From the NCBI GenBank assembly GCA_026122225.1, contig JANEZZ010001492.1, positions 248,001-312,000 on the forward strand: a stretch of 64,000 nt of DNA, written 5' to 3'. Both the position numbers and the translations under genes were made by a program. The notes beneath the pieces are model-generated. The model was not told the origin of the DNA, made no database searches, and was given only the letters and a program-made list of their open reading frames with translations. The first letter of the stretch is position 1, and each line of letters opens with the position of its first letter. This DNA is from Heloderma charlesbogerti (Eukaryota; Chordata; Lepidosauria; Squamata; Helodermatidae). This document shows, in pieces, positions 44,417-55,870 of this stretch.

Positions 44417-45439
44417 CAGTACTAAATAGGACATAACGAACGGTATTAAATAAAACTATTACGGAAGCGTCTTTGTAAATGAGGACTTAAAAAAAACAAT
44501 TACGCGGGGTTCTTCATAAATTGTAAGTCGCAAATCCAGGTGATATATAACGAGAACTCACACACCCATATACTAGGAATGTATTAACGAACCGCTGTAG
44601 TGATTAATCTCAGCATAGCATCTAGACTGAAGCGGTACATAAGCTCCTGGGTATCTAGAAGACTGCAAAATTTAGAGACGTGAATGAATACACTGAGAGC
44701 GTCCGTCGTGTTTAAATACTTCACATCTGTTAGTAAAGACGTGCTAAGAGAGAGGAGTGAGTGAGAATTGTTTGCTTGGACGTCTTGACATTTCTGTACC
44801 GATTTCTCCCCCCTGTTGCATCCTTTAGCTAGCCGTTCTTCTTAACCATGGCTTCCTCGAGGATGTAATTTGAACTAGGTTTTTCTTCCACGCCAGCCTT
44901 ACTGAAGCTACTGAAGTGCGCGTTCTTTTCAAGCAGCTTAAGCGTCAAGACAGAAAGACAAATCCCATTCAACAAGGAGGATATTATCAGCCAGGCTGTT
45001 AGGCAAGCCTGACAACGCTTCTGACGCGGCGACAGGGGTCCTGAGCTGAGCACGCTTTTATTTGTCAGGGCAACGTGCTCCCGGAGTTGCACACTGGTGG
45101 TTCTGTAGTGTCACTTCTATGTAACGTGCCGCGCCTCATGCACCAATTAACGCTGCTGCACTTGATTGTGTTTGAGACCTGGGCATATCAAGAAAATACT
45201 TAAGTGGGACGACATCAGAAATGTAATGATTATGGGAGGGGGTGGTGTTCTCTTATCAACTGATTTTAAACGGGGGAAACGGTAAGCAACTTCTTCCTTT
45301 GGGTTCTGCTTCCGAGAGCCATCAGTTGTGAAGCGTGCGGAGTTCTCTTCCTTGCGTTACACGTACCACTGTTGGGCCGATCTTCCCCTAACACGCCTTC
45401 CGGTGGGCATGCGCCGTCCTTCCCCCCCGGAGGTCAACC
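44417..45439. other. Unique intergenic DNA, no supportable feature
   Basis: No repeat or exon recognised. The minus-strand frame 44829-45092 shows no known domain. Confidence 0.5.
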
Positions 45440-45620
45440 CTCTTCTGGCTGACTCAGCGCAAAATGCCTACATCCCCCCACCAAACCTTGCAGCCGCCCA
45501 AGTTCGGAGCTGTCAATCATTCTTTCTCTCCCCTGACGACTTGCCACGTCATTGGGGACCAAGCGACCAATCCCCGGCCAGGCAGGGCAGCCTCGGGGGA
45601 GGCGGGGATTGGACTGTGTG
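45440..45620. promoter_or_regulatory. Promoter-like block 2: three CCAAT boxes, MARE-like and CRE-like sites
   Basis: GGCTGACTCAGCGC (45447-45460) is close to a Maf/NF-E2 element. CTGACGACTTGCCACGTCAT (near 45533-45552) contains CRE-like halves. CCAAT boxes: ATTGG at 45551-45555, CCAAT at 45567-45571 and ATTGG at 45608-45612. The surroundings are GC- and CpG-rich (GGCGGGGATTGG). Transcription direction is unknown. Confidence 0.5.
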
Positions 45621-48468
45621 GAAGTTGAAGCACATTGGAGAACTCGCGGAGAGCGAAGTAAATCCGTCCTGCGGATCCAAGGGCCCGCGATGATTTACGC
45701 GTGTGTTTCATTATTTGTAACACGTTGGGAAGTTATTAAAAGCAAGATCTATAGCTTCCTTTTCCTAGGTACAATTGGCGGTTAGGGTTCTTCCCTGTGC
45801 CAAATTACACAGGGGCCAGCCGAGTTGGGGGTTTATGGCTAACATGATGGATTTTATTTCTTTATGGTTTCATATGCTCGTATTTCAGGGGTTTTTTTAT
45901 GAGCCTAAAATTTGATCCTCCGTTCTGCACCACTGCAAAGCTAATACTGATCTGACTGATTACGGGAGTGTGCGAGATTGATTATAATTTATGCACAGCG
46001 ATGTACGCTATAGAGATCTGTATCTCCATGGCGGAAATAAATAAAGGTTCACTTTTCATATGAAGTCGTATAAACCGTGAGCAAACCTTATCTCCGTATC
46101 AAATAAGCTATTAATTTCTAAAAAGTGATATGTGGGAGAACGAGGCTGTTTGAATAGATATGCTGGCTGGTTATGTCTACTGGAGGAGTTAACCTAGGCC
46201 CCCCAACTGTGTTTTAAAACAACATTATTTTATATTCTATGACTCGTGAGAGAAAAGCTGTGAAGCCCGATCCTATGGCATGTTTACTAGGCAGTAAGTC
46301 GTCCCAAATTCAGTTCGACTTAAAACAGGTTCCGGGGCTAATTTCTGCCGCAACCTTCTTCACCTTACGCATCCAATCGAAGCGACTTATTTCCTAGTAA
46401 AGATGAATGGGGTCCGGCTGTAATGGAACGTGATGTTCAGTATTGGTTACTTTTGTAGTTTGATCGTCGTGATTTACAGTGCGATCCTAGGCGGCCGTAG
46501 CCAGAGAGGCCCTGGTGGTACTGGCCACTAAATTTTCTCGGCCCCCTATTTTTTTTTTATGAACAGAATTTTAAAAAACAGTTTACGATTTTGTCTTTAA
46601 AAGGCTTGCAGGCTAAATGAATTGCCCCACTCTCTCCCCCCTCCCGGACATTTAGGTTGGCTACGGGCCTGATCCCAGGCATGTCTACTCAAAAGTAAGT
46701 TTCATTTCTTCAGCGGGGCTTACTCTTAGGTAAGCGGCCACTACAGGATTGCACCCTTCTTAATTTATTTTCTAAAGATGGTGTTGGAGTTGTAGGGCAG
46801 ACAACAAATGGGTGTATGACCGCCTGTCGTTTCGCCATAGTGCGATTGATCGAAGATCGTGGCTATCGGGGATAATAAACACTTTTTCTTCCTCGGAATG
46901 AAAACTGGACCTGTTACCTCTCAGCACCGAGGAAAGGACGATCCCGTTGAAAGGGGGAAGGGGGAATTAATACCCTCCGTGTCGTTCAGAATATCCCTTT
47001 TTAAAATCGAGAACACGGACCACAACGCCAAAATCCCAAGGAACGTCTCCCGGCGACGACAAAATGTCAGCGACAAGAAACGTGCCCAGCTGGATTTTAT
47101 GTTTCGCCGTTTCCTGCAGCGCGGCTTGCTTTCGCTTTCAATCGCTTGTTCAATCGCCCTCTTGGACACAAGAGGGCGTTCGATCGCCGATCTGTGGTAC
47201 AGTACAAGGAATAAGCCGTGAACTTCAAAGACGATCTGGGCTCCATTTCATTTGCTAAATGACCCAGCATGAGAATAAATAATAAATTCTCCCCCACCCC
47301 CTTCCTAAATCTCCTCCTGGTCACCATGTAATCGGCAACACAGAGACAAAAGTACCCCAACCGATCCGCCTTCCCTATGTTATACCGCCAGTGGCAGCCG
47401 GGTTAGGTTCTGCACTTTTTGACAGATCGTTCTGGGTGTGTGTGATGCCCATAAATCCATCAAGGGGTTTAATAAATCTCAACAGACGCATGGAGATGGA
47501 GCCCCCCCCCCCAGGTAGGCAATTTGCTGGGCACCGTGGAAATTGTACTTCCTCCCACCAAACGCCATTAAGGAAAACCTAACACCGAAAGATTGTCTGG
47601 CGATCTTTCTTGAAAAGGTTACAGCGTGTTAAAGATTTGCAAAGCTCCGCCAAGCAGTAAAAGATTATGAAGTATAGCTTAAGGTTTATCAGATGACTTC
47701 CCGTGTTGGAGCTCCCTTTAAGTCCTGGCCTTTGTGATCTTGGCAGCTCTTGGACCATCAGTTGGGGGGCCAAAAAGGGAGGGGGCAAGGATTCTATTTA
47801 GGGTCTCTTTTTTGCGGGGAGGGGTGGGCAAGGAAAAGGTATATCACTTCTGTGACGTGTAATTTAATTCGGTTTCGCCGGAGTAAAGATCAGATGGTTT
47901 TTTTAAAAAATGAATGCATAAATAAATACATAAATAAAAATAACGGTGTAGAATTAGGCACGGTCCTTTTCAAACAAATTGCTGCCGTGGGACTAGATTT
48001 CAAACGGTTTAACATGACCTTGAATGTTGGCTAGTAAGGAAATTTCTTGGGAAGGCGGGGGGCATCCTATAAATCCAAAGCGTTTGTTTTTTTCCCCCTA
48101 AGCTTTCCTGAATTACACCGATTCTTTATGAAAGGGAAACAAACACCTGAACCCATTCACCGTGTCTGCTACTAAACCCCGATTCTGTCTACTCAAAGCT
48201 ATCCTGGATGTGTAAGGATACAGCCGGCCATACACAGAGTGCATAACACCATATAGTACAACCTTGGTTTAGCTCCTCCGTTACCACCCAAAGGTGGCAC
48301 ACCTTTTAAATATGAAACACCTAGAACAATGAAGACTAGAAACCCCTGGTTAAAATAAAAATGCAAGGTCCCCTTGATTATACTTTTATTTGATTTTATA
48401 CCTCCACTCATGCCAAGGAGGCACATGGTCAGGTATATCAAGGAATGACAAAGCGATCCCGTTAAGGC
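45621..48468. other. Unique DNA with scattered family-H remnants
   Basis: Small family-H traces are at about 46262-46360 (CGATCCTATGGCATGTTTAC) and 46666-46755 (ATGTCTACTCAAAAGTAAGT ... GGATTGCACCC). A CpG-rich segment at 46900-47250 contains the CTCF-like palindrome at 47155-47178. No exon is supported. Confidence 0.5.
47155..47178 (+). promoter_or_regulatory. CTCF-like motif within a perfect inverted repeat
   Basis: CGCCCTCTTG and CAAGAGGGCG form perfect 10-bp arms around GACA. The right arm with its left flank (CACAAGAGGGCG) fits the CTCF core with one mismatch. Confidence 0.5.
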
Positions 48469-48521
48469 TGTGATCCTATGACTGTACTTGGGCACTAAAC
48501 GCACTTACTAAGGAGTAATTT

Positions 48522-48715
48522 ATATTTGTTTGTTACATTTATATCCCACCTTTTCCTCCAAGGAGCCCAAGGCCGCCTACATGATCCTCCTCCTCTCCAC
48601 TTTATCCTCACAACAACCCTGTGAGGTAGGTTAGGCTGAGAGTCAGTGACAAGCCCAAAGTCACTCAGTGAGCTTCATGGCCCAGTGGAGACTAGAACCT
48701 GGGTCTCCAGAGTCC
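48522..48715 (-). mobile_element. tRNA-derived squamate SINE, minus strand, head truncated
   Basis: ATTTATATCCCACCTTTTCC, TCCAAGGAGCCCAAGG, CAACCCTGTGAGGTAGGTTA and AAGTCACTCAGTGAGCTTCA are the reverse complement of the SINE at 24693-24941. The tRNA-like end is cut short after AGAACCTGGGTCTCC. Confidence 0.88.
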
Positions 48716-51700
48716 CCGTTCTGGGTCAACAATTAACAGGATTGCGCTGTTAATTGTCAATCCGATTGAACTCTGTGGAGGTTCATTCCGAGTAAACTTT
48801 CAAAGGGCCCAGTTACGTTCAGCGCAATACTAAGCATTTTAAGCCTTACTTCCAGATAACCGTCCTTAGGACTGCAGCATTAAATAAATTCGTCCTTCTC
48901 CCCTCCCCTTTCCAGTCCTCCACTCTATGCATGAACGGGGCTGAGAGGTACATTCTGGCCAACTAACATAAATACACTCGACATATTTACTATGGGGACT
49001 AGGCTGTATCGACCTGTGCTGATCACACCCTTTTCTTCTGCTCTTCTCCTCCTTTGGAAGTAACTTCAGTGCAGATCAATGGGGTTCACTTGTAAGTAAT
49101 GGGGATTCAAATTAGGACATTTAAAGTGCAGATCAGGGCTGGTAAAGTCAACAAGATATCAGTGGGGTGTGGTTCCCCACTTTCCACAACATTACGAAGT
49201 CAAAATTCTCTGTTTCTTTCTGCACCTCTAAACAAAGTGTCACTGGTTAAATACTTGTTATGCTGTAGAGTTCCATAAATATCTAATCTTTCCTTTTTTC
49301 TTTTTAAACAAACTTCTGGATCCAGGCAGAGGCTGGTATAACAACAACAACAACAGAGCATCCTACGTAAACTGGAGAAGACAGATCAAGTTTTCCCACC
49401 AACATTTCTCTGTATGTGCAGTTCTGCCCAATTCCTGATGGTTTCCTAGGGACGGGACTTTGTATAACTTTAATGCCTGGTTACTAAAGCCACAATTCTA
49501 TGTATTCTTACTTGAGAGTAAATTCAATCAAATTCAGTGGAGCTTACTGTTTAGTAAAGAAGCAGAAGTTTGGACTGACCAAGTATGAGGCAAAAATACC
49601 TTGCACTTGATATAAGGGTTGCTTACCAGAAACCACATACTATAGGATCAGAGTGGTGGAACTTTTAAAGCAGGCTTCCCCAACCTGGCTTACTGGTGGG
49701 TTGGACTATAACTCCTACCATCCAAAAACAGCATGGGCATTGTAGTCCAACCCAACTGGTTGGCACCAGATTGGTGAAAGCTACTTTGAAGGATCCCCTC
49801 CTTCCTCAATATTCTGTCAAGACGCTGGTCTCCAGTGGAGTGACTTGAGTATTTACCAGAGCGTACACACTCATTTTCCGTACTATAAAAACAACAGAGT
49901 CTTGTGGTGCCTGCAAGACCATGGCTGTTATCCTATACTCACTTGCCTTGGAGCAAGTTCCACTGGGGTTTATGTTTGAGGAGATATGTATAGGATTGCA
50001 CTACAGTAAATGTATGGTGGCATACGCTTAGTGGATTAGAGAGGCCACTTTGTCAGATGAGTGAAGTGTACACACCCCCTTTATCAGCAGGTGTGTGTAT
50101 ACAGGGAGAGAAAGTTCTCAATGGGCCCAAATGTCCATGAAATGCAAAAAGTGCAGTCCGTGGTCATTCTATAAAGCTTAAATGCATACAAGTTAAGCAA
50201 AATAATCATTGACACCAGCTGTAATTGGGGATAACACAATTGTCTTAGTTTGCTTTGTTAATTAATGGTCACTGCTTCTCTTGCATAGATTTAAGTTTTA
50301 CATAGAATTATCACAGACTGTATTTTTTGCATTTCAAGGCTATTTAGCCCCACTGTTTACATTTGTCTCTCTCTATGCCCATGTACATATAAATAACTGC
50401 CAAATGAGGGATAAGATTTCATGCATCACATGGAGTAGACTCTAACCCACAAAAGCCTTACTGGCAGTCTATGCTTACCCTTCTTAGAAGTAAGCCGCAC
50501 TGAGTTCAAGGGGATCTACTCCCAAGTAAGTGGGTACAGGAATGTACAGGGGTTCATATTTAAAGTGCTACAAGACTTTGTTTTTAGTGTTTGTCAGCTG
50601 CAATCCTGATACAGTTTCCTGGGACCAAGCCACATTGAACTCAGTGGGACTTCCTTTTGAGCAGACATGTATAGGATTGTGCTGTTCATCTCAAGTAGCA
50701 AGATTTAGGCTGCAATCATTTTCCTGGGAGTAAGACTCTTACTTCTGAGTAGGCATGCATAAGTTTGTGCAGCAGAACACATGACCAATGGGACTGAACA
50801 TTGGCTGAATTGTGCCCTAAACATTTTGTTTTAGTAAGTGTCCCTTCTTTCTCTTAGTTTGGCATTCGTTCCTTTTTGCACTTCGTGAAAGTCAGCATCC
50901 TCCAGAAGGCAGAGATGGATTTGGTCCTTGACTCAAGGTACCATGTCTGCCATAAATTATGTAGTACAAGGATGGGTAGAAGGTAGATCAGGATCTACTG
51001 GTAGATCCCTGGGTGATTTGCAGTAGATTCATTATTTAAAATCAGCAGAGACAAAAATTACTCCCACCACCCACCCCCTTATCCTTATACTACTGAAATT
51101 TTTTTAAGTTTGGGGTAACCAGGAGTGGATTTTTGTGTGGAAGAATTGTGAACTCTGCTCAATTCTGGCACTCCAAACAAATTCCTGTGCTGAGAATTCT
51201 TTAATTCTGAGGCTGCAATCCTATGCCAGTTTACCTGGTCTTGGAATATGTCCCACTGAATACAATGGAGCTTACTTCGGAGTAGGAATGTACAGAATTG
51301 TACTGTAAGTACACCTTTGGCACCTGGCTTTCATTGCTGGATTTATGGGTCCTAGTAAAAAAACAACACAAAGTCGACCTTCCCACCACTGGTCTAGGAA
51401 GTCTTATGTAGGCTTACTCTCTCTCTCAGCCTCCCAACGGGACAATGGGGACAATAATGTCTTGCCAGCCTCATAAGGCTGCTGGGAGGATGGACCCAAT
51501 TGGGCCAAATAAATTGCCGAACAGAATAATAACCACACGTAATTGTGTAATGAAGTATATGACTCAAAACTGCTTTATGACAATGGGAGTGGAGTCCTGC
51601 CCTTGTCATATCTCTGTCACTGGTCTGGAAAGCCAGATTGAAATAAAGTGGACACATCTGGTAGCAGCAGCAGAACAGCCTCCAAAAAACAAAAACATTG

Positions 51701-52097
51701 AACAAAAAACAAAGCGGAAGTGGGGGGTGGGAATGGGGAAGGAACCCGAGAAATCCTTCACCCCGATTCAAAAGTTAAATGCTTTTGCTGGTTTTAACCT
51801 GAGTTTGATACTTTGGCGTTGGAAGTCGACGGGCCAAACTCTTTTTGCAATGCAATCCTATGCATGTCTATACAGAAGTAAGTTCCATTGAGTCTAATGG
51901 GTCTTACACCCAGCTAAAAGTATGTATAGGATTAGCCTTAACTGCAATTTGTACAAGCTCAGTTGGATTGTGGACTGAGTTTGGAGGCAAGCTTCAGACA
52001 GCTTGTTCCAGCCTGGAGTAATCCCATCGGGCTCCTGGGAAAGAAGGAGGGGAGAGACCGACCCCTAACAAACAAACCTCGGCTTGTTAAAAATAGT
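48716..52097. other. Unique DNA densely seeded with small hairpin MITEs
   Basis: Family-H copies or fragments, positions approximate: 48735-48790, 48800-48880, 49488-49560, 49930-50000, 50460-50540, 50598-50685, 50705-50775, 51207-51305, 51848-51935. An R4-like foldback is at 49672-49800 (GGCTTCCCCAACCTGGCTTA, TTGTAGTCCAACCCAACTGG). No exon is supported in between; the frames at 51394-51891 show no known domain. Confidence 0.6.
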
Positions 52098-52099
52098 GT

Positions 52100-52100
<1 letters not shown>

Positions 52101-52140
<40 letters not shown>
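52101..52140. repeat. Compound (CT)n(CA)n microsatellite
   Basis: About four CT units pass into sixteen CA units. Confidence 0.95.
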
Positions 52141-52143
<3 letters not shown>

Positions 52144-52659
52144 CACCGGTCTTTACATCTGCAGGAAAGTGTATATCTGTGCTTTGTAATTTTACAAGAA
52201 TTTTATTAGGGTATCTCTTTTTTCACCCTCTCCTATAAATTAAACTTCGGGATCTTTCTTTTTTTAAAAGAGAGAGAAACATACAAGCCCTGAAACTTCG
52301 GTAAATTGATATTTTATGTCCGAAAGTGTTTTTTTAGTCCAGGAACGTTCCAGGATTTAAGGACTGGAAATAATGGATTTTGGAGTACATTATAAAGTCC
52401 ATCGGTGTGCGTTTCGCTGCCCCCTCCCCTTCCTTCCGATCGTCAAAGAAAGTACCGGTATAAACCAGGCTCAGTTTGCACTACAGTAGGCGCACGTTTT
52501 TCCAGTTTGATATGGATTCCGTTCACTGAGCGGGGGTAGGGGGGAGTCCCGCTGTGGTAGATGATTGCGTTTGAGCGCCCCAAGATCTCAGGCGTGAGTC
52601 TTTCTGGGAAAGAGCATTAACTGAACTAAAATTACAAAACATACATCCTCGACCATGTA

Positions 52660-52830
52660 TATAAAAACACTAATTAATTAACTACATTTTTATACTGCCC
52701 AGAACCTCTCTGGGCGGTTCCCAGCAATTAAAAGCATAAAATACAAGACAATAAAAGAATACGATAAAATGCAAAATAAAAGTTTAAAAATACAATATTA
52801 TAATAATAATAAGCAAACAGAAGTTATCAG
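52660..52830 (-). mobile_element. LINE 3' tail (L2/CR1-like), minus strand
   Basis: TTTTTATACTGCCCAGAACC and TCTCTGGGCGGTTCCCAGC match the 3' region seen at 16600-16650, followed by the A-rich inner part (AAAGCATAAAATACAAGACA). Confidence 0.7.
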
Positions 52831-53024
52831 CAGTATAGATTTGTCTGCACCTGCCAGTTACATCTGTCGTTAAATTACAGATGTGTGAAATATAGTCTCC
52901 ACTTATCACCCGGAGAAAGAAAGAAACGGAAGGTTGCCATCTTTTTTTCTCGCAGGGCTCCTGTGCAAAACACACCAGATGACGCGATTGTCAAGCCGCT
53001 TTTTGAAAAGTAGTCCTGTCAAGT

Positions 53025-53183
53025 ACACTTACATCTTGCCTTTTCCTCCAAGGAGCCCAAAATTATCCGATCCTCTTCCTGAGAGCCAGCGACTGGCCCA
53101 AAGTCACCCAGTGAACTGGGTGACATGGCAGAGCAGACAGTCCTAGTCTAAATACTAACCACTACACACACTGGCTCTCGGTG
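53025..53183 (-). mobile_element. tRNA-derived squamate SINE, minus strand, internally reduced
   Basis: CTTGCCTTTTCCTCCAAGGA, GCCCAAAGTCACCCAGTGAA and ACTAACCACTACACACACTG correspond to tail, body and head of the SINE. The middle is shorter than in 24693-24941. Confidence 0.85.
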
Positions 53184-55239
53184 TTCAGACGGTTCACTGA
53201 TTTGTGGTAAGCCATTTAAGGTCGAGAGGCAAGCTTTCCACCTCAACCAAAGCCTCCCTCAGAAGGAGCTTTCTGTTTGAAAAGGCATTCAAAAGCTTGC
53301 TATCAGCCAACACACTCGCTACTATTATAGCACACGGACTCCAAAGTATTGTCTAGTTTTCGATCCAGTTTGGTGAAATACAATTCGGTCCTAGTAGGAA
53401 AAAATGATTTTAAGACTCTCCTCTTAAGCCTCTCCTTCAGGAGAAAATATGAGACATGTTGAGTGTGATCCAGTTAAAGTTTAGCACTTCAAATCCCAGT
53501 GGTTTCAGTGGCAGAGGTGTCTATTCAAAAGTAAGTCTCACAGGTTAACTTCCGAGTAAATATTATAGGACTTCAGCATTCCCATTCAAATCAATTGGTT
53601 TTATTAAAAAAATAAGAAATTAGCTTGCTTACTGCATATTTCAAATCCTACACTCCTGTTTCCTGTTGAGCAAAAGTTTGACATACGCAAGAATTAATAA
53701 AATGTAAATTAACCCGCAATACTTTGGCTTTGTATTTGTTCAGCCCCTACAGGTAACTTAAAATGCTCGATTTCATGGTTGCCATTCATCAAAATCCTGT
53801 GTTCCACTTATCCATTATTGTAACATAATCGACTACTTTCAAAACGTATTCCGGACGTAATATTTATACCCGTTTAATTTGTCCAAATATTTACCATCTC
53901 AACAAAGATCTGATGTGGCAATAACCTCTGACAGGGGCCGTGATGTAACACTTCTCCATAATGGACCACAGGGTGCGCGCATTTAATTTATTGCGTGGAG
54001 AAATTATTGCAGTGGCGAGCGGGCGGGTGGGGACAGAGAGGGAGACAGAGTCTGCCAATAATAAGCGTTTTGCCACTCAAGTCTAAAGCAGCCCCCAGGT
54101 CAACAGACCACAGACATTGTTCCAGCAGCTGAAGACAATTGGCTTGATTTCCTCTCCCCTTTCATGTTGATGTTGTTCTAAAGCTCAAGAAGCAGGATAT
54201 TGAAATACAACACCAAGAAAATACGCAAGTTAACTCTTTGAAGGCGTGTCCGAGGCATCCGCCGCGGTAGCATCTGATAAATCAGAAAAGCTTTATAAAT
54301 GCCCTGAGTGGAACGTAATAGACCTCACAAGCGGAGCACATGGAATGCTTTTTACAAACGGGGTTTTATGAGGGTGGCGACGAGCATTGCAAATACATAC
54401 ATATACAGGCTCTTTATTATTTAAAGCCCACACCAAGTGTATAGCGGACATATGCAACTTCTTAGTCCCATCTGGTTATTTTTATGAGTTTGCAGTGGGG
54501 ATCCAGGACCAGGACACAGATCCGCAGAGGACAATTGACCTGTGGGGGAAAAATATTTTTGTGGGATAAATGCATCGGCTCTATTGTAATGGGGGCGTCT
54601 AAAGCCAACCCCTTTAGACACCTCCATTACAATTGGCAGGATTCCTCTAATCGAAACACTTCCCCCTTCCCATCCCGTTTTAAGAATTAATCGATTCCCT
54701 ATTCCACAGGTTAAAGAAGAGGAAGCCCAACGGGCTATTCTTGTTTCGATCCTCCTTTGATCCGTAGGAAATAGACCCTCCTGGGCTGCGTGCCTCATTA
54801 CGCTAATAAGGTTTAAAAGATTAGCAGCAATGAAAAAAAAAAACTAAAAAAAAAGTCGTGTTGGGGTGGCCAATTGTTTCCAGCTGTTCGAAGAGCTTGC
54901 GTTTTATTAATCACGATGAGGCTGAAGGTTGAGTTACAGAAAACGGAGGAAGAGAGCGGGGCTAAAAAGGCCGGACCACACATCAGATCAATTAAGGTGG
55001 CACTGGCGCAGACAGAAAAGGAGGGGGGAAGTCTGGATGGTTGGAGGCAAATGGGTGGCAATAAAGTCCGCGGAAAGATATTTACAGCGTGCGTCTCCGG
55101 CTCTAACGAGGAGAAACAGGAGGGAGGGAGCGCCGCAGGAAAGGCCGCCGAGCCGAAGGCGGCTGGCGCGGGCCCCCGCCCACTATTACATATGGATTTT
55201 TGACGATCGCAACACTTATTGAAATATGCATCCTTCTGC
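53184..55239. other. Repeat-poor unique DNA, candidate conserved noncoding block
   Basis: Apart from one family-H trace (53468-53578) I see no mobile element. Several AT-rich transcription-factor-like words occur (CATTTAATTTATTGCG, CCAATAATAAGCG, CTCTTTATTATTTAAAG) with CpG-rich patches (GGCATCCGCCGCGG near 54255). The hairpin at 54583-54633 lies inside. The long minus-strand frame 54813-55358 has no recognisable domain. Conservation is a guess from composition and repeat absence. Confidence 0.4.
54583..54633. other. 22-bp inverted repeat with 7-nt loop
   Basis: Arms ATTGTAATGGGGGCGTCTAA+AG and its partner ending CCTCCATTACAAT pair at 20 of 22 positions; as RNA one more is a G-U wobble. The loop is CCAACCC. 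Both arms contain TAATGG/CCATTA, a homeodomain-type word. It could be a DNA-binding palindrome, a structured RNA element or an unknown small-RNA precursor; I recognise no known microRNA. Confidence 0.6.
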
Positions 55240-55870
55240 GACGTCCACCAGCTGGATTGGTCCTCCGACTCAGGAGGTGGTGCTTGTTCTTTTCTCCACC
55301 CCGGACAGTGATTTGACTCGGCACGCCTTTCGGGTGACGCAATCGCGCGGCTGTCCAATCGGGGTGGCTCACGGGCTTCCCAGTAATCTGATCTTTACGC
55401 AGAGCCTCCACTTGCCCACGTCGCCTTGAAAACACCTTTGGGGGGCGGGTAGGCGGGGCAGGGGATGGAGAACGGCGAATAGTAGAGTTCCATGCAAATC
55501 TGAGGTGGGGGGGGAAACGCTCTGGACACGCCCGGAGGAGTTGATTGGTTGATTTTCATGACGCAGCAGCCTGCCCTCCTTTGAATGGGACGATCCGGAT
55601 TGGTGCAATTGATACGCCTGCCTAGGGGCGTTGTCCCATCCGGGGACTTTTCAATACTGGCTATGTAAAGCAAAGTTGAGGTTTAGTTATGCATGCAAAG
55701 AGCCGCCTCTTCTTCCTCCGCCTTCTCCGCGAAGAGGGAGGATCAGCACGGATTGGACGAGGCTGCAGCGAGAGGGCATAGCGAGCCCCGCCTCCCGCGA
55801 TTCATGAGCATGCCAGGATTACCGTGAAGTTTATTGAGCCCTAATAATCGCTGCCACATCCTATTAATTA
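55240..55870. promoter_or_regulatory. Promoter-like block 3: five CCAAT boxes and octamer in CpG-rich DNA
   Basis: CCAAT boxes: ATTGG at 55256-55260, CCAAT at 55355-55359, ATTGG at 55544-55548, 55599-55603 and 55752-55756. An ATGCAAAT octamer is at 55492-55499. GC-box-like GGGGGCGGG and AGGCGGGGC occur at 55441-55458. CpG is dense (GCAATCGCGCGG). This has the composition of an unmethylated island promoter. The associated transcript cannot be identified. Confidence 0.55.

Noticed and set aside
43880..45620. Histone gene promoter
   Set aside because: Octamer and CCAAT vocabulary fits, but no histone coding frame and no histone 3' stem-loop sequence is present nearby.
54813..55358. 181-aa minus-strand open frame
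   Set aside because: It lies in GC-rich promoter-like DNA, shows no known motif and ends in a poly-F/L run from a T-rich tract. Chance openness is the better explanation.
41011..55870. Part of a Hox cluster
   Set aside because: Repeat scarcity suggested it, but no homeodomain coding text and no miR-10 or miR-196 sequence was found on reading.
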